Source: Lachnospiraceae bacterium | GTDB lineage: Bacteria; Bacillota; Clostridia; Lachnospirales; Lachnospiraceae | Length of the DNA stretch: 38,272 bases | NCBI GenBank assembly: GCA_028693165.1 | Contig: JAQUVX010000029.1 | Span: 1-38,272, forward strand | Direction of reading: 5' to 3' | Part shown: piece after piece, positions 1-7,226 of the stretch | Position numbering within the stretch: position 1 is the first letter of the stretch | Layout: the number at the start of each line of letters is the position of its first letter | Made by a program: the position numbers and the translations under genes | Notes under the pieces: generated by a model | What the model saw: the letters and a program-made list of their open reading frames with translations, nothing else | Told to the model about the DNA's origin: nothing | The model's database searches: none

Positions 1-2
1 TG

Positions 3-119
3 GAACGGCGCGGATTGTATTTGGCCATGGTCGCCCTCCAAAATGAAAGTGTAGTGAAAAACTACCTGCTTACCATTATGAGGAAAGCAGATTTAATTTA
101 CAATCCGCCCAATATTTAG
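3..119 (+). CDS. C-terminal tail of an unidentified protein (partial, runs off the left edge)
   Basis: One plus-strand frame is open from the first bases of the window and ends at a TAG at 117-119, giving about 38 residues that end in Asn-Pro-Pro-Asn-Ile. The other two plus frames close within the first 60 bases. The composition (Leu/Val/Ala with charged residues) is compatible with a real helical C-terminus, but the piece is too short to assign to a family. From 120 to 248, between this stop and the end of the minus-strand AraC gene, I see nothing except a short direct repeat TGATAACA near 170-187. Confidence 0.3.
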   Translation, partial: ERRGLYLAMVALQNESVVKNYLLTIMRKADLIYNPPNI

Positions 120-248
120 GCGCTTACGATACAAAAGCCCTCAGGGGAATACATAGAGCAGCAGTAGTGATAACAGTGTGATAACAAAAATTCCTAAAAC
201 GAAAAAAGAGCTGGAATAGGCATGGAAAGCAGCATAAGATTCTATGTC

Positions 249-1133
249 TCATGCTTTCTGCCTCCGGTATTCCCCTGGCGTGCAGCGGTAGGACTTTTTG
301 AAGGTCTCGGCGAAATAGCTCGCGCCGGAGAAGCCGACCTCGAAGCAGATTTCGGAGATGGTGCGGTCTGTGGTGCGAAGCAGTTCGGCACTCTTTTTCA
401 GGCGGTATTCCGTGAGGTAGGAGAAGGGAGTCTGGTTGGTGTATTGGACAAAGATGTGCGAGCAGGTGGTCTTGCTGATCGTTCCGGCCCGGCTGATCTC
501 CGCCAGTGAGATTTTCTCCGTGTAGTGGCTGCTGATAAAGCGGATCATGTCTTTTAAGATGGTCAGGTGCTGGTTTCCCGGTGCCTGATTTTTTTCTGTA
601 TGCCCGGACAGTGAAAACAGATTTTCCCATAGCTGGAAAAGCAGTGCCTGTGTTTTTAACGCAAAGGTACCCGCAAAGGGATTCGCCAAAGCACAGTCCC
701 AAATCTCCTGCAGTGTGAGCAGAATCTTCTGCTCCTGTTCGTTCATTCCCCGCAGCACAAGGTACGGAAAACATTCATTTTGCAGGACGGGCAGCACAAA
801 CTGCTGCTCCACAGAGGCGGAGGAGCAGAGCAGAAGCGGATGAAAGAGGATGCAGATGAAGTCGCATTCCTGATGGTCAGGGGAAAACCCGTAATGAAAC
901 TGGCGGGTATTGACAAACAGGCCCTCCCCGGCGCGCAGAAGAATCTGCTTCCCGTTGATCCGGTAATGCATCTGCCCGGAAATAATATAAATGAATTCAA
1001 GATCATCATGCCAATGGCTGATGGCGGCATAGTTTGGGTAAGTCGATAGAAACTCCCTGTGCACAAACACCGGGAAGCCGGTCTGGTTGTAGGTAATCCG
1101 TTCTGATTGATCAAAATTCACATTCAGCTCCAT
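249..1133 (-). CDS. AraC-family transcriptional regulator with N-terminal cupin
   Basis: A 294-residue DNA-binding regulator. The N-terminal part (about 20-110) has the cupin-type sensor pattern of AraC proteins, with a His-Trp-His-Asp-Asp stretch followed by a region on glycine turns; this normally binds a small ligand such as a sugar. The C-terminal 100 residues carry the two helix-turn-helix motifs of AraC/XylS proteins, ending in the typical F-x-E-V-G-F-S...Y-F...F-K-K...P-G-E-Y-R-R signature. The ATG follows an in-frame stop directly, so it is the earliest possible start; the best ribosome binding site (AAAGGAG, complement of 1147-1153) sits unusually far, 13 bases, upstream. It is transcribed divergently from the MATE-PHP gene and is its most likely regulator. 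The ligand cannot be read from the sequence. Confidence 0.9.
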   Translation of the reverse strand: MELNVNFDQSERITYNQTGFPVFVHREFLSTYPNYAAISHWHDDLEFIYIISGQMHYRINGKQILLRAGEGLFVNTRQFHYGFSPDHQECDFICILFHPLLLCSSASVEQQFVLPVLQNECFPYLVLRGMNEQEQKILLTLQEIWDCALANPFAGTFALKTQALLFQLWENLFSLSGHTEKNQAPGNQHLTILKDMIRFISSHYTEKISLAEISRAGTISKTTCSHIFVQYTNQTPFSYLTEYRLKKSAELLRTTDRTISEICFEVGFSGASYFAETFKKSYRCTPGEYRRQKA

Positions 1134-1160
1134 CTATTTCTTCCACTCCTTTGATATTGT

Positions 1161-1185
1161 TATAGAATTGCGTGATATTTCTATA
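1161..1185. promoter_or_regulatory. Candidate operator dyad in the AraC / MATE-PHP divergent intergenic region
   Basis: The 106-bp gap between the divergent genes contains a perfect 7-bp inverted repeat, TATAGAA (1161-1167) and TTCTATA (1179-1185), separated by 11 bases. A TATAAT hexamer at 1207-1212, about 28 bases before the TTG start of the rightward gene, is a plausible -10 element, but no good -35 is visible. The position suggests a binding site for the AraC protein; this is inference. Confidence 0.3.
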
Positions 1186-1239
1186 TATGAAATCAACTGA
1201 CGATAATATAATGATACCATAAAAAGGAAGGAGATCCTA

Positions 1240-3393
1240 TTGAAATCAAAATTATATCGGAAATTGACCGCACTGGTTCTGCCGATCGCCTTTCAGCAGT
1301 TTATGCTTGCGCTGGTGGGCGCGTGCGATGCGGTGATGCTTGGGAAGATCAGTCAGGAGCTGCTTTCGGCGGCGTCCCTGGCCGGACAGATTACTTTCGT
1401 GTATAATCTGTTTCTGGCGGCGATGACTATCGGAACGAGTATCTTTGCGGCGCAGTATTATGGGAAGGGCGATATCGATTCGGTAGAAAAAATTCTGGCG
1501 ATCGTGATCCGCATTACCTTCTTTGCGTCAGCCGGATTTTTTCTGGCGGCTACGCTGATGCCGGGGACCTTGATGCGGATCTTCACTTCGGATGCGGGAC
1601 TGATCCGGGATGGAATCGTCTATTTGCGGATTATTGGCACCACCTATCTGATGTGCGGCGTCTCGCAAATCTATTTCTGCATTATGAAGAACAGCGGGAA
1701 AGCGGTAAAGAGTATGGTTATCAGCTCGGTGACCGTGGTGCTCAACATTGCGCTGAACGCAGTTCTGATCTTTGGGCTTTTCGGTGCGCCCAGGATGGAG
1801 ATTGCGGGAGCGGCGCTGGCGACGGCACTTGCGCGGCTGGCAGAGTTATGCTGGGTCTTAAAAGAAAACGGCAGGGAGGGGAGCGTTAAAATACGAGTCC
1901 GTTATCTGAAAGCGCCGGATCAGCGTCTCACGAAGGACTTTTGGAACTATACGCTGCCGGTTCTCGGCAATGAGCTGGTGTGGGGCTACGGATTTACTAT
2001 GTATTCCGTGGTCATGGGGCACCTGGGAAGCGATGCGGTGGCTGCGAATTCCGTAGCCAATGTAGCTAAGAATCTGGTGACCTGTTTTTGCGTTGGACTG
2101 GGCAATGGCGGCGGCATCATCGTGGGAAATGAGCTGGGGACGGGGAATCTGGAGCGGGCCAGGGAGTACGGAAGAACGCTGTGTCTTCTGTCGGCCGCAG
2201 TCGGCGTCTTCTCCGGTTTGATTTTGCTGGCGGCGGCACCGCTCGTGCTGCAAAGCGCCCGCTTATCGGACACGGCGGAACTGTATTTAAAGGGAATGCT
2301 TGTGATGTGTTCGTACTATATGATTGGAAAGTCCATCAACAGTACGACGATCGCCGGGATTTTCTGCGCGGGAGGCGATTCCAGATTTGGCTTCCTGTGC
2401 GACGCGGTTACCATGTGGTGCATTACCGTGCCGCTTGGGCTGCTTGCAGCATTTGTTTGGAAATTGCCGGTACTTGTGGTATATTTTATAATGAACACGG
2501 ATGAGATCATCAAGCTGCCGGCTGTGTTTATGCACTATAAAAAATATAGATGGGTAAAGGATTTGACTATGAAAGAAAAGAAAACGTACCGGGCAGATTA
2601 TCATGTGCACACCTGTTACAGCGATGATTCGGAGTGCCCGATGGAGGATATGGTAAAACGTGCGATCGCGCTTCGTCTGGATGAGATTGCATTTACGGAT
2701 CATGTGGATTATGGGGTTAAGACGGACTTGAACTGTGATTACGCGGCATATTTTAAGGAGATTGATGCGCTTCGGGAGAAGTACCGGGGACAGCTTGTGA
2801 TCAGGGCGGGGATCGAATTCGGGATTCAGGTTCAGACGGTGGATCTCTTTCAGAAGGATTTTGAGCAGTATCCCTTTGACTTCGTGATTCTGAGCAACCA
2901 TCAGATCGACAATCAGGAATTCTGGGACTATTCGTATCAGAAGGGCAAGACCCAGCAGGAGTATCAGGAACATTACTATGAGGCAATCTATGAGGTCGTG
3001 AAGCGCTGCAAGTCGTATGCGGTGCTGGGACATCTGGACATGATCAAGCGCTATGATCAGGCGGGGGATTATCCGGATGAAAAAATCATGCACTACGTGG
3101 ATTTGATTTTGAAGCAGGTGATCGCGGACGGCAAGGGGATTGAGCTGAATACGTCCAGTTTCAAATATGGGCTGAAGGATTTGATGCCGTCGCGGAATAT
3201 CCTGAAACGCTACCGGGAACTGGGCGGAACCATACTCACGATCGGTTCCGACACCCATGAGACGGTGCATCTGGCGGATCATCTGGACGAGGTTAAGCGG
3301 GAGCTGATCGGTTTGGGATATGAGTCATTCTGCACGTTTGAGCGGATGAAACCAATTTTTCATACACTGGAAGTGGAAGGAGAGAACGGGTAA
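1240..3393 (+). CDS. MATE-family efflux transporter fused to a PHP-domain (histidinol-phosphatase-type) hydrolase
   Basis: The 717-residue product has two complete modules. Residues 1-443 form a MATE (multi-antimicrobial extrusion) membrane transporter with about 12 hydrophobic segments, of normal family length, ending in the usual basic tail (Tyr-Arg-Trp-Val-Lys-Asp-Leu-Thr). Residues 444-717 form a PHP metallophosphoesterase of HisJ/HisK type: His-x-His near 456, T-D-H-V-D, a G-I-E-F-G motif, S-N-H, G-H-L-D and a terminal G-S-D-T-H, which together supply the metal ligands. The start is TTG at 1240, preceded by AAGGAAGGAG. No stop separates the modules. An internal ATG at 2569 with AAAGG eight bases upstream could give a separate PHP protein. 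The stop overlaps the next gene's ATG by one base (TAATG). Transport substrate and phosphatase substrate are unknown. Confidence 0.85.
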   Translation: MKSKLYRKLTALVLPIAFQQFMLALVGACDAVMLGKISQELLSAASLAGQITFVYNLFLAAMTIGTSIFAAQYYGKGDIDSVEKILAIVIRITFFASAGFFLAATLMPGTLMRIFTSDAGLIRDGIVYLRIIGTTYLMCGVSQIYFCIMKNSGKAVKSMVISSVTVVLNIALNAVLIFGLFGAPRMEIAGAALATALARLAELCWVLKENGREGSVKIRVRYLKAPDQRLTKDFWNYTLPVLGNELVWGYGFTMYSVVMGHLGSDAVAANSVANVAKNLVTCFCVGLGNGGGIIVGNELGTGNLERAREYGRTLCLLSAAVGVFSGLILLAAAPLVLQSARLSDTAELYLKGMLVMCSYYMIGKSINSTTIAGIFCAGGDSRFGFLCDAVTMWCITVPLGLLAAFVWKLPVLVVYFIMNTDEIIKLPAVFMHYKKYRWVKDLTMKEKKTYRADYHVHTCYSDDSECPMEDMVKRAIALRLDEIAFTDHVDYGVKTDLNCDYAAYFKEIDALREKYRGQLVIRAGIEFGIQVQTVDLFQKDFEQYPFDFVILSNHQIDNQEFWDYSYQKGKTQQEYQEHYYEAIYEVVKRCKSYAVLGHLDMIKRYDQAGDYPDEKIMHYVDLILKQVIADGKGIELNTSSFKYGLKDLMPSRNILKRYRELGGTILTIGSDTHETVHLADHLDEVKRELIGLGYESFCTFERMKPIFHTLEVEGENG

Positions 3394-3992
3394 TGAATCA
3401 AAAAGAGAGAATGATGGCGGGGCTTCCCTACAAGGCGTGGCTGGATGGTCTGGAGGAGGAGCGCATGGCCTGCAAGCAGAAGCTTTGCGAATTCAATCTG
3501 CTGCCGCCGGGAGAAAGCGCAAAGATTCCGGGACTGCTGAAGGACATTCTGGGAAAGGCGGGGGAGAATGTCTGGATTGAGGCGCCGTTTCACTGTGATT
3601 ATGGATGGAATATAGAGGTGGGGGAGAATTTCTTTGCAAACTATAACCTGACCATTTTGGATGTGGGAAAGGTAACGATTGGGGCGGATGTGCAGATTGC
3701 TCCGAATGTATCGATCTATACCGCTGGGCATCCGGTTCATCCGGAGAGCCGGAGAACCGGATATGAGTATGGGATTCCGATCACCATCGGGGACGATGTG
3801 TGGATCGGCGGCAATACGGTGATTCTGCCGGGCGTGACCATCGGCCGGGGCTCGGTCATCGGGGCGGGGAGCGTCGTGACGAAGGATCTGCCGGAGTATG
3901 TGATCGCGGCGGGAAATCCCTGCCGGGTGATTCGGACGATTACCGAGGCGGACCGGAAATTTTACTACAAAGATCAGGAATTTGATTTGTAG
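3393..3992 (+). CDS. Sugar O-acetyltransferase of the maltose/galactoside acetyltransferase (NodL/LacA/Maa) type
   Basis: A 199-residue cytoplasmic acetyl-CoA-dependent acetyltransferase. The first 55 residues match the helical Maa/NodL N-terminal cap (M-x-x-G-x-x-Y, D-x-x-L, R), and the rest is a left-handed beta-helix of hexapeptide repeats with the family's catalytic His region (Y-T-A-G-H-P-V-H-P) and the late I-G-D-D-V-W-I-G-G-N and G-A-G-S-V-V-T-K-D-L-P blocks, ending in A-G-N-P-C-R-V-I-R. The length is normal. It is translationally coupled to the MATE-PHP gene (TAATG overlap). Its 3' end overlaps the 3' end of the convergent PrpR-like gene by 19 bp, so there is no room for a conventional terminator between them. 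The acceptor sugar is unknown. Confidence 0.9.
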   Translation: MNQKERMMAGLPYKAWLDGLEEERMACKQKLCEFNLLPPGESAKIPGLLKDILGKAGENVWIEAPFHCDYGWNIEVGENFFANYNLTILDVGKVTIGADVQIAPNVSIYTAGHPVHPESRRTGYEYGIPITIGDDVWIGGNTVILPGVTIGRGSVIGAGSVVTKDLPEYVIAAGNPCRVIRTITEADRKFYYKDQEFDL

Positions 3993-5761
3993 TAGCGCCA
4001 TAAGGTGGTTCGCGAGATCCCCAGGCGCTTGGCGGCGACAGACTGATTGCCGTCGCATTCGTTCAGAACCCGGAATACCAGTTCTTTGGTCATCTCCTCC
4101 AGCGTGCGGTTGAGATCGAAGCGCTCCGGCTGTGAGCGAAGACCCTCGGCGACGGGGGAGCCGCTCTCCAAATCCAGCACCCGCTTGACATCTTCGGCGC
4201 TGATCAGCGCCGAGGCGGAGGTGGTGGTCAGCTCCTGCAGCACCCGCTTAAACTGCGATAAGTTGTGCGGCCAGGGGAAATTCTGCATCAGCTTCACAGC
4301 CTCGTCGTTCATGCCGATCACGTCACTGACCTGCGTGATGCCGAACTGGCTTAAGAACAGGTTGATCAGCGCGGGGATGCGCTCCTTCTGGCTGCGAAGC
4401 GGGGGAAGGTGCATATTCAGGCAGCACAGCTTGTCGGCGAGAATGCTGCCCTTGTCCTGCGTGCTGTCTCCGGCATCCCGCGTGCAGGAAAAGATGACCC
4501 GGTTGCGGGTGCACACATCCATGTCGATGAGCACGGCCAGCAACTGCCGCAGCTTCTCCTGCGACAAGGCATCGATCTGCGAGAGGTAGATGGTCACTTT
4601 GGATTCCGCGAAGGGCGAATTGTGGCTGCTTTGCAGATGCTCCCAGGATTTGTCATTTAACAGTGCGCAGTTGATCGAGATGAAGGGATGGCTGCGCATG
4701 GTGCTGCGGGAGTAGATCATGGTGGCCACGGATTCCTTGCCGGTGCCCTCCTCGCCGATCAGCATGACCGGCCGGTCGGACTGGCTGATGCGTTTGATAT
4801 TGTCCTCTAAGTTGGCAATGTCGCCGGCGCTGCTGTAGAAGCTGTTGTAAAATACCTCCTGGGCCTGCTGATGCGTGTAATAGTGGATGCCGCTGCGGGC
4901 CGAGGAAAACGGCGCCTTGCTGCGGGAAAAGTAAAAGGTGGTGTAGGTCTTGCTCCCGGAGGTAAAGTGCTGCGCCTTGATCGAATACATCGTTCCATCT
5001 AAGGACTTGATCATTCGGATCGGTCCTTCTTCCGTATAATTCTCCAATTCATGTTTCAGCATCGTGATAATCGCCTGCCGGTTCTCCACGTCAACGGTTG
5101 AGAAGTACAGATTTTGGCTGTCGTCAAACACGACGGTCTCATTGGACTGCCCGGAAATGACCTCCCGCAGGAAATGGTTCTCCGCCTGTAACGTAGTTAA
5201 GCCGTTGCAGAGCAGAATCGCATCGGAGAATGCCTTGTGGATGCTTTCTTTCCCGGAGGTGATCAGAATCGCGTTCATGCCGAGACGCTTGGCGGCGATG
5301 GACGCGACGGCATCGCAGAGAACGGTCCGGTAGCCCTTCTGCCAGGCATCGTGGACGGCCTGCTCGGCCATGGCGGCGTGGTCGATGGTGAACAGTTCGG
5401 CGGTGACCGATAAAAGCTCGGACAGATGTGATGCGTTCTCGGTGACGTTTGGAAAACCGACGATGGCGAATTTGTCGGAAACATTTTCAACCAGATGAAG
5501 CGCGCGCAGGATATCGTACTCTGTGATCGGAATCTCGACCACCGGAAGATCCACCTCACTGCGGAGCAGCTTGGCGGTTCCGCCGCGGGATATAATGACA
5601 TCATAGTCGGCGTGAAAATTGTCCTGGGCGACCTCAACCCCTTTTTCAAGGTCGCCGACCATAGCCTTAAGTTCGATCTGAGGAAAACCGAGAGCGGTTT
5701 TCTGCATCAGGATCTGCATCCCGTCGTAGGGTGCGATCCCCAATACTCTGATTCTGCTCAT
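3974..5761 (-). CDS. PrpR-like regulator: PrpR_N sensor, degenerate AAA+ domain, Fis-type HTH
   Basis: A 595-residue regulator. Residues 1-185 match the PrpR_N sensor domain (I-I-S-R-G-G-T-A at 56-63, then a periplasmic-binding-like fold with F-A-I-V-G-F-P-N-V). A linker of about 185-315 leads to an AAA+ module with an intact Walker A (GEEGTGKE, 336-343). The sigma-54 contact motif GAFTGA is absent, and the usual Walker B region is replaced by K-V-T-I-Y-L-S-Q-I-D-A-L. Residues 555-592 are a Fis-like helix-turn-helix (V-A-A-K-R-L-G-I-S-R-T-T-L-W-R). It therefore probably acts on ordinary RNA polymerase rather than sigma-54. It diverges from the TRAP/acid-sugar operon and is its likely regulator. 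The effector is presumably the imported acid or an intermediate. An AGGAGG site precedes the ATG. Confidence 0.88.
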   Translation of the reverse strand: MSRIRVLGIAPYDGMQILMQKTALGFPQIELKAMVGDLEKGVEVAQDNFHADYDVIISRGGTAKLLRSEVDLPVVEIPITEYDILRALHLVENVSDKFAIVGFPNVTENASHLSELLSVTAELFTIDHAAMAEQAVHDAWQKGYRTVLCDAVASIAAKRLGMNAILITSGKESIHKAFSDAILLCNGLTTLQAENHFLREVISGQSNETVVFDDSQNLYFSTVDVENRQAIITMLKHELENYTEEGPIRMIKSLDGTMYSIKAQHFTSGSKTYTTFYFSRSKAPFSSARSGIHYYTHQQAQEVFYNSFYSSAGDIANLEDNIKRISQSDRPVMLIGEEGTGKESVATMIYSRSTMRSHPFISINCALLNDKSWEHLQSSHNSPFAESKVTIYLSQIDALSQEKLRQLLAVLIDMDVCTRNRVIFSCTRDAGDSTQDKGSILADKLCCLNMHLPPLRSQKERIPALINLFLSQFGITQVSDVIGMNDEAVKLMQNFPWPHNLSQFKRVLQELTTTSASALISAEDVKRVLDLESGSPVAEGLRSQPERFDLNRTLEEMTKELVFRVLNECDGNQSVAAKRLGISRTTLWRYYKSNS

Positions 5762-5804
5762 AGAGAGCCTCCTTTGTTTGCCTGCGGCTTGTTGTTATAT
5801 CTGG

Positions 5805-5813
5805 ATTATAGCA
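5805..5813 (-). promoter_or_regulatory. Extended -10 promoter for the PrpR-like regulator
   Basis: On the minus strand the sequence TGCTATAAT (complement of 5805-5813) is a perfect extended -10 element, 43 bases upstream of the regulator's ATG. No convincing -35 hexamer is present at 17 bp, which is common for extended -10 promoters. Confidence 0.5.
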
Positions 5814-5849
5814 ATAATGAACAAAAAAAGCTACTCAATTTTTACATGA

Positions 5850-5864
5850 GTTTCAAAATGAAAC
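5850..5864. promoter_or_regulatory. GTTTCA dyad 1, candidate operator
   Basis: GTTTCAAAATGAAAC is a perfect inverted repeat (6-bp arms, 3-bp centre). It lies between the two divergent promoters, about 20 bp upstream of the -35 of the TRAP operon promoter. It matches a second site at 5967-5981 at 12 of 15 positions by my count. A regulator binding both sites could loop out or straddle the promoter. Confidence 0.4.
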
Positions 5865-5884
5865 AACAAAATAGATAAAAAGAA

Positions 5885-5913
5885 TTGAAAATCGGGAAAC
5901 ATACTGGTAAAAT
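5885..5913 (+). promoter_or_regulatory. Sigma-A-type promoter of the TRAP/acid-sugar operon
   Basis: TTGAAA (5885-5890), a 17-bp spacer, and TAAAAT (5908-5913) preceded by TGG form a good housekeeping promoter with an extended -10. The predicted start near 5920 gives a leader of about 117 bases before the ATG at 6037. I found no -24/-12 sigma-54 promoter in the gap, which agrees with the missing GAFTGA motif in the divergent regulator. Confidence 0.6.
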
Positions 5914-5966
5914 AGTCACATAAGGAAAAAGAACTTTCAAATTTCCTGTTTTCCAAAAACGCAGAT

Positions 5967-5981
5967 GTTTCAAAAAAGAAC
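5967..5981. promoter_or_regulatory. GTTTCA dyad 2, candidate operator in the leader
   Basis: GTTTCAAAAAAGAAC keeps the left arm of dyad 1 exactly and the right arm partly. It lies about 50 bases downstream of the predicted transcription start, so binding here would be expected to repress or to form a loop with dyad 1. Confidence 0.3.
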
Positions 5982-6036
5982 ACCTGGCGAACGAGGAAGA
6001 AACCACAAACTCTAACTATGTATAGGGAGGACAATC

Positions 6037-7155
6037 ATGAGAAAGAGCAATTTATTAAAGAAAGTTTGTGCATCAGTTTTGGCAGTATCTATGGTTACTT
6101 TGACAGCCTGCAGCGGATCTGGAACCACAGCGGCAACCACCGCAGCACCGGCGGCACCGGCAGCGGAGACTACCGCAGCAGCGGCGGAGGCAGGGGGAGC
6201 TTCCGAAGGAACAATCGATATGAGCGGAACGACCTTGAACTTCTGGTCCGATAAGGTTGGCTCCGGTACTTACAACATGATCGTTGCCATGAGCAAGGTT
6301 CTGGAAGAAAAAGGTGGATTTGGAACAGTCAACGTTGACCCGTCTTATCCGGGCGGCATGGGCGCTCCGTACATCTTCAAGGACCCAAACGTAAGCCTTT
6401 CCTTCGTAAACGGTGCTCCTGCAAAATGGGCGATGGAGACCGGCACTCTGGACAGAGAGCCAACCGATGGCTATGCAGCAGTAATCGGCGGTCTGACCGC
6501 AGTTGCATACATCAACTGTATTTCAACGGATTTCCTGACCAAGAACAATGTAACTTCTCTGGAAGAAATCTTTGAGAAAAAGCTTCCGCTTAGAATTGGC
6601 TGTTCCTCCAAGGGCTCCATGGATGCAGAGGGCGCATACCTGATGCTTGAGTATTTCGGCGTAACCGAAGATGATTTGAAGAGCTGGGGCGGTTCGATTA
6701 CCAACCAGGGCGGAGATCAGAATGCAGAGGCAATCGCAGACGGACAGATCGATTTCTACATCGACCACACTTCTTCAAGCTCCTCCACTATGGCACAGAT
6801 CGCATCAACCTGTGATGTTACCTTCCTTCAGTGGTCAGAAGATATGTGCAACTGGTTTGTAAACGATCAGGGCTTTGATTTAATTCCGATCCCGGCAGGC
6901 AGCTTCAAGGGACAGGATGCAGAACTGAAACTTCCGGGATCACCGGACTGCCTGTTCGCAAACACCGCACTGGATGATGACACGGTTTATATGATCGTTA
7001 AGACTCTGAGCGAGAACAGAGACGCACTGGTAACCGAGTACGCATCCCTTTCTCCGTGGGAGCCGGAAAATGCATGGGAAGAGACCAAGAGAGGCGGCGT
7101 TGCGCTTCACCCGGGTGCTGAGAGATATTACAAAGAGATGGGTTATATGAAATAA
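6037..7155 (+). CDS. TRAP transporter substrate-binding lipoprotein, TAXI family
   Basis: A 372-residue extracytoplasmic binding protein. Residues 1-24 are a lipoprotein signal (basic start, hydrophobic core, Leu-Thr-Ala-Cys), with Cys25 as the lipidation site, followed by an Ala/Thr/Pro/Glu-rich linker to about residue 60. The mature part begins L-N-F-W-S-D-K-V-G-S-G-T-Y and continues as a TAXI-type periplasmic-binding fold (K-L-P-L-R-I-G-C-S-S-K-G-S region). A strong site (AGGGAGG, 6024-6030) precedes the ATG. It is the first gene of the operon and is followed by a hairpin and then the fused permease, the usual TAXI arrangement. By context it captures the acid sugar or related carboxylate used by the downstream enzymes. 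TAXI proteins are seldom linked to acid sugars, so the ligand deserves testing. Confidence 0.88.
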   Translation: MRKSNLLKKVCASVLAVSMVTLTACSGSGTTAATTAAPAAPAAETTAAAAEAGGASEGTIDMSGTTLNFWSDKVGSGTYNMIVAMSKVLEEKGGFGTVNVDPSYPGGMGAPYIFKDPNVSLSFVNGAPAKWAMETGTLDREPTDGYAAVIGGLTAVAYINCISTDFLTKNNVTSLEEIFEKKLPLRIGCSSKGSMDAEGAYLMLEYFGVTEDDLKSWGGSITNQGGDQNAEAIADGQIDFYIDHTSSSSSTMAQIASTCDVTFLQWSEDMCNWFVNDQGFDLIPIPAGSFKGQDAELKLPGSPDCLFANTALDDDTVYMIVKTLSENRDALVTEYASLSPWEPENAWEETKRGGVALHPGAERYYKEMGYMK

Positions 7156-7183
7156 AAGACAATTCAGTATAGTCTATTTTGAG

Positions 7184-7212
7184 GCCGGACGCCATTTCGG
7201 TGTCCGGCTTTT
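7184..7212 (+). terminator. Intra-operon hairpin after the binding-protein gene
   Basis: GCCGGACGCC (7184-7193), loop ATTTC and GGTGTCCGGC (7199-7208) make a 10-bp stem (one G-T pair), followed by TTTT. It lies between the binding-protein gene and the AGGAGG of the permease gene. It most likely acts as a partial terminator or 3' stabiliser, giving more binding protein than permease. Confidence 0.65.
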
Positions 7213-7226
7213 ATTAGGAGGAAATT

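Noticed and set aside
2287-3282. 331-residue minus-strand frame opposite the MATE-PHP gene
   Set aside because: Ile/His/Arg-rich shadow of the PHP module with no ribosome binding site.
5762-6036. Sigma-54 promoter for the TRAP operon, suggested by the PrpR-like regulator
   Set aside because: TGGC at about 5985 lacks a GC at the required spacing, while a good sigma-A promoter is present at 5885-5913.
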